NCBI RefSeq assembly: GCF_039542305.1
Contig: NZ_BAABHW010000002.1
Coordinates: 496,001-560,000 of the forward strand
From: Roseibacterium beibuensis
Lineage (GTDB): Bacteria; Pseudomonadota; Alphaproteobacteria; Rhodobacterales; Rhodobacteraceae
Length of the DNA stretch: 64,000 nt
Direction: 5' to 3'
Shown here: positions 41,254 through 49,824 of the stretch, piece after piece
Position numbering within the stretch: the first letter of the stretch is position 1
How the letters are laid out: each line of letters starts with the position of its first letter
Translations under genes and position numbers: made by a program
The notes under the pieces: model-generated
The model's input: the letters and a program-made list of their open reading frames with translations, nothing else
Told to the model about the DNA's origin: nothing
Database searches by the model: none

Positions 41254-42378
41254 TCAGCCCGCGCTGCGCGCCTCGTCCAGCGCAAGCGGAAGCTGTTCGG
41301 CCAACCGGTCGAGATCGCGTTCCGTGCCACAGGAAATGCGGATGCAGCGGTCCTGCGGGGCGACGAAGGGCATGCGCACGAAGATGCCGCGCGCGACCAA
41401 CCGGCCAAGGACGGCGCGGGCGAAATCGCCATCCGCGCCGCAATCGACCGTGACGAAATTCGTGGCCGAGGGCAGAGGCGTCAGGCCGTTGTCCCGCGCG
41501 ATCTGCGCGATGCGCTCGCGGGCGGTGGCGATGCGCGCAACGGTCGACTGCAAGTAGTCCTGATCCTGCAACGCCGCCAGCGCCCCCGCCTGTGCCACGC
41601 GCCCCATGCCGAAATGGTTCCGAATCCGGTTGAACGCGGCGATGAACTCGGGGGCTGCCAACGCATAGCCCACGCGCAGCCCCGCAAGACCATAGGCCTT
41701 GGAGAAGGTGCGAAACCGGATCACGCGCGGATGGCTCAGGTCGAGCGGCAGAACGGCCTCTGCGGGCGCGGTGTCGACATAGGCCTCGTCCAGCGCCAGC
41801 ACGGTGCCCTCGGGCAACGCGTCGATCATCCCCTGAACACGGGCGGCGTCATGCCAGCTGCCCATCGGGTTGTCGGGATTGGCGAGGTAGACCAGCTTGG
41901 CGTTCACCTCGCGCGCCCTGGCGATCAGCGCCTCGGGATCCTCGGCATCGCTTGCATAGGGCACCTTGTGCAGCGTGCCGCCGAAGCCCGCGACGTGGTA
42001 GTTGAAGGTCGGGTAGGCCCCGTCAGAGGTGACAACGGCATCGCCCTCGGCCACCAGCATGCGCACGAGATAGCCCAGCAACCCGTCGATCCCCTCGCCC
42101 AGGACGATGTTATCGATCCCGACGCCGTGATGGGCGGCCAGCGCGCTGCGCAACTCGAACCCTTCCGGGTCGCCGTACATCCAAGCGTCCTTGGCGGCCT
42201 CGGCGATGGCCGCGACGGCGCGGGGGCTGGGGCCGAACACGCTTTCATTCGCGCCGAGACGGGCGTCGAAACGTGCACCTCGCGCGCGCTCCTGCGTCTC
42301 GGGGCCGACAAAGGGCACCGTGGCCGGCAGGCTGTTGAGCAGATCGGTGTAGCGCGGGGGTGTGGATGCATTCGACAT
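41254..42378 (-). CDS. HisC-like class I/II aminotransferase
   Basis: A 374-residue PLP aminotransferase resembling histidinol-phosphate aminotransferase. ANESVFGPSP near the N-terminus, YLANPDNPMG, LDEAYVDTAP and the PLP-lysine motif RTFSKAYGLAGLRVGYALA are all present, as is the C-terminal Arg motif CIRISCGTERD. It does not sit with histidine genes, and its N-terminus differs from typical HisC, so it may be a paralogue acting on another amino acid. Complete; divergent from a small Tat-signal-bearing protein. Confidence 0.85.
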   Translation of the reverse strand: MSNASTPPRYTDLLNSLPATVPFVGPETQERARGARFDARLGANESVFGPSPRAVAAIAEAAKDAWMYGDPEGFELRSALAAHHGVGIDNIVLGEGIDGLLGYLVRMLVAEGDAVVTSDGAYPTFNYHVAGFGGTLHKVPYASDAEDPEALIARAREVNAKLVYLANPDNPMGSWHDAARVQGMIDALPEGTVLALDEAYVDTAPAEAVLPLDLSHPRVIRFRTFSKAYGLAGLRVGYALAAPEFIAAFNRIRNHFGMGRVAQAGALAALQDQDYLQSTVARIATARERIAQIARDNGLTPLPSATNFVTVDCGADGDFARAVLGRLVARGIFVRMPFVAPQDRCIRISCGTERDLDRLAEQLPLALDEARSAG

Positions 42379-42468
42379 GGCGCGGAGAAAAATCCGAAAT
42401 TCTCCCCCCGCGCAAGATGTCTTGTGCCGCTAGGCTATGGGCCGTTCGACGCAAGCAGGAGGGGCGAC

Positions 42469-42633
42469 ATGCCCGATCTGAACAGACGCGGGTTTCTCGC
42501 GGTCACCGCCGCGGCCGGAGTGGTGCGCGTGTTGCCCCCGATCGCGGCGCGTGTCCGGTCGCGCCGTATCCTCACGCTGGTCTATGACAAGGCGCTCGGG
42601 GCGATGCGCGCCGTGGACAAGGTGGTGCGCTAG
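42469..42633 (+). CDS. 54-residue protein with Tat-like N-terminus
   Basis: A 54-residue frame beginning MPDLNRRGFLAVTAAAGVV, which has the twin-arginine motif RRGFL, a hydrophobic segment and then a basic stretch (ARVRSRRI). AGGAGGGG sits six bases before the ATG, a very strong ribosome-binding site for so short a frame. The mature part would be only about 25 residues, so it may be a membrane-anchored peptide. It lies in a divergent gap behind the HisC-like gene and converges on a 39-codon frame whose stop overlaps its own. Confidence 0.6.
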   Translation: MPDLNRRGFLAVTAAAGVVRVLPPIAARVRSRRILTLVYDKALGAMRAVDKVVR

Positions 42634-42749
42634 CCCAAGGCGTCGCGCGCCTGCCGTCGGCCCAATCTGATCGCATAGGCCAGCACCGACAGGCCAAGGC
42701 CCGTCACCGCCCCGAGGCCATAGGTGACGGTATGAGGCGGCACCGTCAT
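42630..42749 (-). CDS. 39-residue single-helix membrane peptide
   Basis: A 39-codon frame (starting MTVPPHTVTYGLG) with one hydrophobic helix, about residues 12-28, and a positively charged tail (IRLGRRQARDALG), an orientation putting the tail in the cytoplasm. GGAG in the last codons of the SH3 gene lies ten bases before its ATG, and its start is four bases after that gene's stop. Translational coupling makes it plausible; it is too short for family recognition. Confidence 0.5.
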   Translation of the reverse strand: MTVPPHTVTYGLGAVTGLGLSVLAYAIRLGRRQARDALG

Positions 42750-42753
42750 CGCC

Positions 42754-43107
42754 TCACTCCATATCCTCGGTCAGGTAGCTGCGGTTGACCCAGCCGCGCT
42801 GCGTGCCCTGCCATTCGACCAGGCACCACGCCGTGTAATTGTTCAGCGCAGCCTGTGCCGAGGGGCTGAGGGCGAAGAACTGATCGCGGGTGACCGTGGG
42901 CACGCAGACCCCCATCTGAACGCCGCGCGCGTCATGCGGCAGCTGGTCGATCACGAAATAATCGGTGCCCGGTCCGACCCGCACGTTCAGCACGTCGTTG
43001 GACGCGACACCCGTGACGCGCCAGGCATCCGGGCCATCGGCGGTGGCGTGGGCGGCGGGGGCCGCAAGCGTTGCGGCGGCGAGAAGGGCGAAAAGACGAC
43101 GGGGCAT
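42754..43107 (-). CDS. secreted SH3-domain protein
   Basis: A 117-residue protein: a signal peptide (MPRRLFALLAAATLAAPAAHA, cleavage near residue 21) followed by one bacterial SH3 domain, seen in VLNVRVGPGTDYFVIDQLP and the end strand GWVNRSYL. Two cysteines (GVCVP, AWCLVEW) could form a disulphide. Such proteins bind peptidoglycan or other envelope components. The start is preceded by AGGAGTGC. Followed immediately by a 39-codon membrane peptide, suggesting a two-gene operon. Confidence 0.8.
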   Translation of the reverse strand: MPRRLFALLAAATLAAPAAHATADGPDAWRVTGVASNDVLNVRVGPGTDYFVIDQLPHDARGVQMGVCVPTVTRDQFFALSPSAQAALNNYTAWCLVEWQGTQRGWVNRSYLTEDME

Positions 43108-43172
43108 GGCGCACTCCTTTGCTTCTACAGGTCCAGTGTCGCCCAAGCGCCCCCCCTGCGGCAATAGAGGTT

Positions 43173-43505
43173 TCACCGCATGAAGGCCTTGCGCGCTTCG
43201 GTCGCGATGGCGAGATTCATCTCCAGTTCTGCGATCAGGGCCATGGCGCGGCGTTTCGCGTCCTCGGTCACGGCCTCGGCATAGGCAGCTTTCGCGGCCT
43301 CGACTGCGCGGCGCAGTTCGACCTCTTCGGGCAAGGCGCCATGTTCGGCCATCATGCGATAGCCGACGGCCTCGCCCGCGCTGACGAAAGCTTCTTCGGG
43401 ATGCTCCGGCAAGGGTTTGCCCTCGCCCTCAAGGCGCGAGAGCTTCCCCTCGGCCAAGGCCTTCTGCATCTGGCGTTCGGCCAGTTTGTCGAAGAAACCG
43501 GACAT
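43173..43505 (-). CDS. DUF1992 (DnaJ-C28-like) protein
   Basis: A 110-residue helical protein of the DUF1992 family, which is shared with the human DNAJC28 conserved region. Signatures are an opening KLAERQMQKALAEGKLSRLEGEGKPLPEHP and YRMMAEHGALPEEVELR here split across the domain. Family function is unknown; bacterial members are often called YhdN-like or DnaJ-related. Ends before the SH3 gene on the same strand. Confidence 0.82.
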   Translation of the reverse strand: MSGFFDKLAERQMQKALAEGKLSRLEGEGKPLPEHPEEAFVSAGEAVGYRMMAEHGALPEEVELRRAVEAAKAAYAEAVTEDAKRRAMALIAELEMNLAIATEARKAFMR

Positions 43506-43566
43506 GCGCCCAGTCTACCGCATCCGGCCGCCCGTGACGACGGGCAACCGGATGTCAGCAGGTCAC

Positions 43567-46500
43567 TCACCCAAGGGCGCTAAGACGCTCCAACGCGGCG
43601 CGGATCTTGCCCTCTTCCTCTTCGCGTGCGGCGAGGTTCTCGCGGGTTTCCTGCACGACCTCTTCCGGCGCGCTTTCCGCGAATTTCGGGTTCGAGAGCC
43701 GCCCCTTGAGGCCACCGATTTCCTTGCCGAGCTTGCCAAGCACCTTTTCGAGGCGCTCCTTTTCCTGCTCGACATCGATGTAATCGGCGATGGGCAGGCC
43801 AAAGGTGCCCCCCTCGACCGCGACGGTCACGGCACCCTTCGGCAACTCGTCGACCACGCGCAACTCCTCGATCCGCGCAAGGCGGTCGATCATCATCGCG
43901 TTGGCGTCGTAAGCGGCCTGCTGGTCGGCATCGAGTTGCAACTGCAAGAGCGGCACCTTGAGGCCGGCGGGCACATGCATCTGCTGCCGGACCGAGCGGA
44001 CCTCTTCGATCAGGGACAGAACCCAGGTCATCTCGGCATCGGCCGCAGGGTCGATCAGCTCCGCGCCATAGCTCGGCCAGTCGGCATGGATCAGCATGGT
44101 GTCGCGATCCGCGATTTCGCCCCACAACTCTTCGGTGACGAAGGGCATGGTGGGGTGCAGCAGGATCAGGCACTGGTCGATCACCCAGGCCATCGTCGCG
44201 CGGGTTTCGGCGATCACCGCCTCGTCACCGCTGGCGAAAAGTGGCTTGGCGAATTCGAGATACCAGTCGCAGACGCGCCCCCAGACAAAGGCGTAAAGGC
44301 CGTTCGCCGCATCATTGAACCGGAAGGCGCCGAGCGCCTCGTCATGGACCAGCCGCGCGCGGGCGGTTTCGCCGATGATCCACTTGTTGACCGTCTGCGT
44401 GACCGAGGCCGGGTCGAACCCCGGAACCGGCTTGCACTCGTTCATCTCGGCAAAGCGCGCGGCGTTCCACAGCTTGGTGCCGAAATTGCGATAGCCCGCG
44501 ATACGGTCTTTCGACAGTTTCAGGTCGCGCCCCATCGCCGCCATCGCGGTCAGCGTGAAACGGACGGCATCGGCGCCGAACTCGTCGATCAGTTCCAGCG
44601 GGTCCAACACGTTGCCGATGGATTTCGACATCTTGCGGCCCTTTTCGTCCCGGACGAGGGCATGGACATAGACCTGCTTGAACGGGATTTCGTCCACCAC
44701 GGCCAGTTGCATCATCATCATCCGAGCGACCCAGAAAAAGATGATGTCGAAGCCCGAGATCAGGACAGAGGTCGGGAAGTAGCGCTGCAATTCGGGCGTT
44801 TGCTCGGGCCAGCCGAGCGTCCCGATGGGCCAGAGCCCGGACGAGAACCACGTATCCAGAACGTCGGCGTCGCGCCAGACGGGATAGACCAGATGCGTGG
44901 GGTCTTCGCTGAGGTTGTATTGCGCAAGGCTTTCGGCCAGCGCGTGGGCGGCGGCGTGGCGGTCTTCGACCTCGATCACCTGCGCGTGGTTCAGCGGCGC
45001 GGGCAGCTTGGCCAGAACGTCGGCGAACTGGCCCGTGACGGCCTCGAAATCATGGGCGGCGTGGTGGCGTTCATCACCTTTCAGCAGGGTTTGCGCCGAC
45101 AGAAGGCGCAGCATCTCGACGATATCGAGTTGCCCGTCGCCCTCGTCATCGACGAAGCCGTGGCTGCCGAGGTCGAACCCGTACCAGACGGGGATCTGGT
45201 GCCCCCACCAAAGCTGACGCGAGATCGTCCAGGGCTCGATATTCTCAAGCCAGTGGAAATAAACCTTACGGTGCTGTTCCGGCATGATCGTCGTGCGCCC
45301 GTCGCGGACGGCATCCAGCGCGGGGCCAACGATCTTGGCGGTGTCGACGAACCACTGGTCGGTCAGCATCGGTTCGATCACCACCTTGGACCGGTCGCCG
45401 AAGGGCTGGGTGATGACCTTTTCCTCGACCAGTGGCACGGGGTGCGACGCGGCTTCGTCCTCTGCCTTGACCGCGGCCTTGCCAAGCCGCGGGTCATCGG
45501 CGCGGGTCATCACGGCGAGGCCTTCCTCGGTGATTTCCTCGACGACACGCTTGCGCGCCTCGAACCGCTCCAGCCCGCGCAGGTGGTCGGGGACGAGGTT
45601 CAGGGCATCGGCCTCGGTCTCGGTCAGGGTGCGCGTGCCGTTGGCGACCTCCTGCGCGATGGCGGCGGCCTCGGCGTAGGGCACGCCATCGTCGCGCAGA
45701 TGGGCCTTTTCATCCATCAGCCGGTAGCAGGGAATCCCGCCGCGCTTGGCCACGCCGTAGTCGTTAAAATCATGCGCGCCGGTGATCTTGACCGCGCCCG
45801 AGCCGAAATCGGGATCGGGGTATTCATCGGTGATGATCGGGATCAGGCGGCGGTGTTCCTTGGGCCCAACCGGGATCTCGCAGAGCTTGCCGACAATCGG
45901 GGCATAGCGGGAATCATCTGGATGCACGGCAACCGCGCCATCGCCCAGCATCGTCTCGGGCCGGGTGGTCGCGATCGAGATGTAGTCGCGCTCCTCTTCG
46001 AGGATAACGTTCCCGTCCTCGTCCTTTTCGACATAGGTGTAGGTTTCGCCGCCGGCGAGCGGGTACTTGAAGTGCCACATGTGGCCCTGCTGGTCGATAT
46101 TCTCGACCTCGAGATCCGAGATGGCGGTCTCGAAATGCGGGTCCCAGTTCACCAGCCGCTTGCCGCGGTAGATGAAGCCCTTGTTGTACATGTCCACGAA
46201 GACCTTGATGACGGCATCGTGGAAATTGCCGTCCTCGCCCTGCGGCGCCCCCGGGGCGCCGGACATGGTAAAGGCCTCGCGCGACCAGTCGCAGGAGGCG
46301 CCAAGGCGTTTGAGCTGTTCGCGGATCGTGTTGCCGGATTTCTGCTTCCACGCCCAGACATGGGCAAGGAAGTCTTCGCGGCTCATGTCACGGCGGGATT
46401 TGCCCTCTTTCGCCAGTTCCCGCTCGACAACCATCTGCGTGGCGATGCCCGCGTGGTCCGTGCCCGGCTGCCACAGCGTGTCGAAGCCGCGCATCCGGTG

Positions 46501-46701
46501 CCAGCGGACCAGAACGTCCTGAAGCGTGTTGTTGAAGGCATGGCCCACATGCAAAACGCCCGTCACGTTCGGGGGCGGGATCATGATGCAGAACGGATCG
46601 GCATCGGGCTTGGCGTTGGCGCCTACCTTGAAGCAGTCCTTCGCCTGCCATTCCTGCATGATGCGGGCCTCGGCCTCGGCCGCGTTGAAGCTCTTGTCCA
46701 T
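43567..46701 (-). CDS. valS: valyl-tRNA synthetase
   Basis: A 1044-residue class I synthetase for tRNA-Val. The ATP-binding HVGHA (HIGH-equivalent, in PPNVTGVLHVGHAFNN) is near residue 54, the editing domain contains TTRPETMLGDGAVAVHPDD, and KMSKS is seen in GRKMSKSIGNVLDP. The C-terminal coiled-coil arm typical of ValRS begins near DYIDVEQEKERLEKVLGKLG. The ATG at 46701 fits the spacing from GAGG; a GTG three codons earlier has the site too close. It follows selU after 155 bases that carry a double palindrome. Confidence 0.97.
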   Translation of the reverse strand: MDKSFNAAEAEARIMQEWQAKDCFKVGANAKPDADPFCIMIPPPNVTGVLHVGHAFNNTLQDVLVRWHRMRGFDTLWQPGTDHAGIATQMVVERELAKEGKSRRDMSREDFLAHVWAWKQKSGNTIREQLKRLGASCDWSREAFTMSGAPGAPQGEDGNFHDAVIKVFVDMYNKGFIYRGKRLVNWDPHFETAISDLEVENIDQQGHMWHFKYPLAGGETYTYVEKDEDGNVILEEERDYISIATTRPETMLGDGAVAVHPDDSRYAPIVGKLCEIPVGPKEHRRLIPIITDEYPDPDFGSGAVKITGAHDFNDYGVAKRGGIPCYRLMDEKAHLRDDGVPYAEAAAIAQEVANGTRTLTETEADALNLVPDHLRGLERFEARKRVVEEITEEGLAVMTRADDPRLGKAAVKAEDEAASHPVPLVEEKVITQPFGDRSKVVIEPMLTDQWFVDTAKIVGPALDAVRDGRTTIMPEQHRKVYFHWLENIEPWTISRQLWWGHQIPVWYGFDLGSHGFVDDEGDGQLDIVEMLRLLSAQTLLKGDERHHAAHDFEAVTGQFADVLAKLPAPLNHAQVIEVEDRHAAAHALAESLAQYNLSEDPTHLVYPVWRDADVLDTWFSSGLWPIGTLGWPEQTPELQRYFPTSVLISGFDIIFFWVARMMMMQLAVVDEIPFKQVYVHALVRDEKGRKMSKSIGNVLDPLELIDEFGADAVRFTLTAMAAMGRDLKLSKDRIAGYRNFGTKLWNAARFAEMNECKPVPGFDPASVTQTVNKWIIGETARARLVHDEALGAFRFNDAANGLYAFVWGRVCDWYLEFAKPLFASGDEAVIAETRATMAWVIDQCLILLHPTMPFVTEELWGEIADRDTMLIHADWPSYGAELIDPAADAEMTWVLSLIEEVRSVRQQMHVPAGLKVPLLQLQLDADQQAAYDANAMMIDRLARIEELRVVDELPKGAVTVAVEGGTFGLPIADYIDVEQEKERLEKVLGKLGKEIGGLKGRLSNPKFAESAPEEVVQETRENLAAREEEEGKIRAALERLSALG

Positions 46702-46808
46702 GGGTTCCACGCCTCTTTCCTCGCGTCGCCGGGTTCCCTACCGAAGCCAGGCGGAAAGGCCAAGGGGGCACCGGCGCGGCATAGCGCGACGGTCGGGCCG
46801 GGAGGGGG

Positions 46809-46851
46809 CGGAAAACTCGAGTTTTCCGGGCCGTTTTCCTCGAGGAAAACG
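46809..46851. repeat. two tandem 20-bp perfect palindromes
   Basis: CGGAAAACTCGAGTTTTCCG at 46809-46828 and CGTTTTCCTCGAGGAAAACG at 46832-46851 are each perfect palindromes, three bases apart, using the same 7-base unit (GGAAAAC/GTTTTCC) in opposite order. They sit just after the selU stop and 108 bases before valS. Each could act as a symmetric terminator hairpin (stems with U-rich arms) or a protein-binding site. Confidence 0.75.
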
Positions 46852-46856
46852 CCCGC

Positions 46857-47906
46857 TCAGGCGTCGAGCGTGTCGCAGATCCGGCCGGCCAGCGCCTTGA
46901 GAGCAGCGGGATCGAGCCTGTCGGACTTGAGCCGGTCCAGAACCGGGCTTTCATCGCCCTTTCGCAGACGGGCATAGGCCGGGTCGTAATGGCGTTCGAC
47001 CAGTGAGGCGGAGAGCTCGACCAACCGGCCCTCCTCCAGCAGCACCAGCCATCCATCGACCGTGTCATGCCCCGCGAGCGTCCGCAGCTTGTTCAGCCGC
47101 TCAGACAGGGCGGATTTGTCAGCGGCAAGACCGGCGTAAGCTTGGGCGAGGAATTCCGCGCGGGCAGCAACGGGTGCCTCGATCACGAGGCGCGGGCTGT
47201 CGCGCATGGCGACCCACATCTGCGGCGGGATGCGCAAGCTGCCGATCCGGGCCGATTCCGCCTCCACCAGCACGGGTCGGCCCGGATCCAACCGGTCCAA
47301 CGCACTCACCAGGGCCGACTCGAACCCTTTCTGCGCCGGCTGATCGCCTTCGATATCGCCAAGGATCGACCCACGATGATTGGCCAACCCTTCCAGGTCG
47401 ATCACCTGCCCGCCCTGCGCCGCCACCTCGGCCAGTAGCGCGGTTTTGGCGGTTCCGGTGAACCCGTCGAGCCGCAGGATGCGAAAGGGCAGCGGATCGT
47501 CGTAGAGCGTCTTCACCACCATCCGCCGCCACGTGCGGTAGCCGCCCTCCAGCACCTCGGCGCGCCAGCCGATCTGTTGCAGGATCGAGGTGAAGGACCC
47601 CGACCGCTGCCCGCCGCGCCAGCAATAGACGAGAGGCCGCCAGCCGCCATCGAAGCCCATCAGGCTGTCTTCGATGTGACGGGCGGCATTTCGCGCGACC
47701 AGCGCAGCGCCGATCTTGCGGGCGCGAAACGGGCTCTCCTGCACGTAGATCGTTCCGACCCGCGCGCGTTCCTCGTTCGACAAGACAGGCAAGTTGATCG
47801 CGCCGGGGATATGATCTTCGGCGAATTCCGCGGGGCTGCGCACGTCGATGATCGTGTCGAACCCCGCCCCGGAGAGCGCGCCCGTGTCGGTCAGGATGAA
47901 CGCCAC
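46857..47906 (-). CDS. mnmH: tRNA 2-selenouridine(34) synthase
   Basis: A 349-residue protein (SelU/YbbB) that replaces sulphur by selenium in 2-thiouridine-34 of certain tRNAs, using selenophosphate and a geranylated intermediate. An N-terminal rhodanese domain carries the catalytic Cys95 in VYCWRGGQRSGS. The P-loop is GFTGTAKTALL, with alanine where many Walker A motifs have glycine. LANHRGSILG is a further family motif. It starts with GTG seven bases after the upstream dehydrogenase stop. It uses the product of the SelD fusion encoded about 20 kb away. Confidence 0.92.
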   Translation of the reverse strand: MAFILTDTGALSGAGFDTIIDVRSPAEFAEDHIPGAINLPVLSNEERARVGTIYVQESPFRARKIGAALVARNAARHIEDSLMGFDGGWRPLVYCWRGGQRSGSFTSILQQIGWRAEVLEGGYRTWRRMVVKTLYDDPLPFRILRLDGFTGTAKTALLAEVAAQGGQVIDLEGLANHRGSILGDIEGDQPAQKGFESALVSALDRLDPGRPVLVEAESARIGSLRIPPQMWVAMRDSPRLVIEAPVAARAEFLAQAYAGLAADKSALSERLNKLRTLAGHDTVDGWLVLLEEGRLVELSASLVERHYDPAYARLRKGDESPVLDRLKSDRLDPAALKALAGRICDTLDA

Positions 47907-47913
47907 CGACGCG

Positions 47914-48798
47914 TCAGACTTCTTCGCCGTTCATCCGGCGGAAGCGCTGGATCAGGCTGGAGGTGTCCCACCGGCCGCCGCCCAGTTGCTGCACCTCGGC
48001 GTAAAACTGGTCGACCAGCGCGGTGACGGGCAGCGACAGGCCCATCTCGTCGGCCTGGGTCAGCGCGATGTCGAGGTCCTTGCGCATCCAGTCGACGGCG
48101 AACCCGTGGTTGAACTCGTTATCCACCATCGTGCCCGCGCGGTTGGCCAATTGCCACGACCCGCCCGCGCCCTGGCTGACGAGGTTGGCGACCTTCTTGG
48201 GGTCGAGTCCCGCCTTCATCGCGAAATAGAGGCCTTCGGAAATCGACTGGATCGCGCCCACGATGCAGATCTGGTTGACCATCTTGGTCTTCTGGCCCGA
48301 GCCCACGGGGCCGAAATGCTCGGTCATCTTGGAATAGCAGTCCATCACCGGCTCGGCGGCGGCAAAGTGGGCCTCGTCCCCCCCGCACATGATGGCAAGC
48401 TGGCCATTCTCGGCCCCGGCCTGCCCGCCGGAAACGGGCGCATCGACCCAGCCGATGCCCTTTTCGGCGGCTGCGGCGGCCAGTTCCTCGCTCACGATGG
48501 CGGAAACGGTGGTGTGGTCGACGAAGATCGCGCCGTCTTTCATCCCGGCCAGCGCACCATCCGCGCCGGTCACGACCGAGCGCAGGTCGTCATCGTTGCC
48601 GACGCAGGCCATGACGAAATCGCAGCCCGCGACCGCTTCACGCGGGGTGGCGGCGAAGCTGCTGCCATGCTCGGCGGCCCATTTCTCCGCCTTCGCGGTC
48701 GTGCGGTTGTACACGGTCACGTCGTGACCCGCCGCTTTCAGGTGCCCCGCCATGGGGTAGCCCATCACGCCCAGCCCCAGGAATGCCAGTTTCGCCAT
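47914..48798 (-). CDS. 3-hydroxyisobutyrate dehydrogenase family protein
   Basis: A 294-residue NAD(P)-dependent beta-hydroxyacid dehydrogenase. The N-terminal Rossmann motif FLGLGVMGYPMAGHL, the substrate-binding VDAPVSGGQAGAENG and the catalytic-lysine segment GSGQKTKMVNQ are all intact. Members oxidise 3-hydroxyisobutyrate, tartronate semialdehyde or related compounds; the substrate is undetermined. GAGAGAGGGACAG precedes the ATG. It is the first of a selU-containing pair, with seven bases between the genes. Confidence 0.88.
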   Translation of the reverse strand: MAKLAFLGLGVMGYPMAGHLKAAGHDVTVYNRTTAKAEKWAAEHGSSFAATPREAVAGCDFVMACVGNDDDLRSVVTGADGALAGMKDGAIFVDHTTVSAIVSEELAAAAAEKGIGWVDAPVSGGQAGAENGQLAIMCGGDEAHFAAAEPVMDCYSKMTEHFGPVGSGQKTKMVNQICIVGAIQSISEGLYFAMKAGLDPKKVANLVSQGAGGSWQLANRAGTMVDNEFNHGFAVDWMRKDLDIALTQADEMGLSLPVTALVDQFYAEVQQLGGGRWDTSSLIQRFRRMNGEEV

Positions 48799-48927
48799 CT
48801 GTCCCTCTCTCCCATTTCTTGGCCGGGCCCCCTGCCCGCGCCGCGCAACGGTAGCAGGCGGCGGGGGGCTGTCCAGCGATCGACCCGGGTTTTGCCCGCA
48901 AGGCGCCCCGGGCGCAATGGGAATGGA

Positions 48928-49824
48928 TCAGGCCGCGCGCGGCGGTGTCGCGGCTGCCGGGGCGAGCTCTGCAAGAACCTCGGCATAATCGGGGTCCTGC
49001 GCGGCGAGGTGGAGCGTCGCGCGCAACATGCCGGGCTTGGAGCCGCAGTCGAACCGGATGCCCAAGAAACGCCACCCGGCAAGCCCGTACTCCGTCGCGC
49101 CGCGGGCAATGGCATCCGTCAACTGGATCTCACCGCCCGCGCCGGGGGTCTGGGTTTCCAGCGCGTCGAAGATATCGTGATGCAGGATGTAGCGGCCCAC
49201 GACGGCCTCTTGCGACGGGGCGTCGGCGGGATCGGGCTTCTCGACCATGCCATCGGCGCGCATCAGGCGGCCTTCGCTGCCGGTGACCGACAGGATGCCG
49301 TATTTCTTCGTCTCTTCCGGCGCGACGGTCATCGTCGCGATCATGTGGCCGGCGCCAGCGGTCTCGTAGGCCTCGACCATTTCCGACAGGCAGCCGGGCT
49401 GCCCAAGGATCAGGTCATCGGGCAGGATGACCGCGACCGGCCCCGGCAGGACGAAGGGCTTGGCGCACAGAACTGCATGCCCAAGGCCCAATTGCTCGTT
49501 CTGCATGGTGAAGGCCACGTCATCGGCCTTGGGGCACAGGGCGGCCTCTTGCAATTCGTCGGCCAGCGCGCCCTTGCCGCGCTCGGACAATTCCTGTCGC
49601 AAGCGCACGTCATCCATCACATGGCGCTGGATGGCGGTCTTGGACGGGTGGCTGACGAAGACCATGCGTTCGACACCGGCGGCGCGGGCCTCGTCGATGG
49701 CGTACTGGATCAGGGGCGTGTCGATGACCGGCAAAAGCTCCTTCGGGGTCGCCTTGGTGGCCGGCAGAAACCGTGTGCCGAGGCCGGCGACGGGGAAGAT
49801 TGCGGTGCGAACAGTGCTGGTCAT
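48928..49824 (-). CDS. galU: UTP–glucose-1-phosphate uridylyltransferase
   Basis: A 298-residue nucleotidyltransferase making UDP-glucose. The nucleotide-binding loop FPVAGLGTRFLPATKATPKE is at residues 9-28, with EKPDPADAPS and GRYILHHDIF further on. It ends in an alanine/proline-rich tail. Strong AGGAGGGCC precedes the ATG. The 420-base divergent gap separates it from the gpsA-led operon, whose synthase needs a nucleotide-activated glucose, so a metabolic link is plausible. Confidence 0.93.
   Translation of the reverse strand: MTSTVRTAIFPVAGLGTRFLPATKATPKELLPVIDTPLIQYAIDEARAAGVERMVFVSHPSKTAIQRHVMDDVRLRQELSERGKGALADELQEAALCPKADDVAFTMQNEQLGLGHAVLCAKPFVLPGPVAVILPDDLILGQPGCLSEMVEAYETAGAGHMIATMTVAPEETKKYGILSVTGSEGRLMRADGMVEKPDPADAPSQEAVVGRYILHHDIFDALETQTPGAGGEIQLTDAIARGATEYGLAGWRFLGIRFDCGSKPGMLRATLHLAAQDPDYAEVLAELAPAAATPPRAA

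Noticed and set aside
46702..46808. A valine leader peptide before valS, analogous to the ileS one.
   Set aside because: The only short frame there (starting at an ATG near 46778 on the minus strand) has no valine codons.
43417..46977. An 1186-codon plus-strand frame opposite valS.
   Set aside because: Same antisense-shadow effect; valS motifs on the minus strand explain the region completely.
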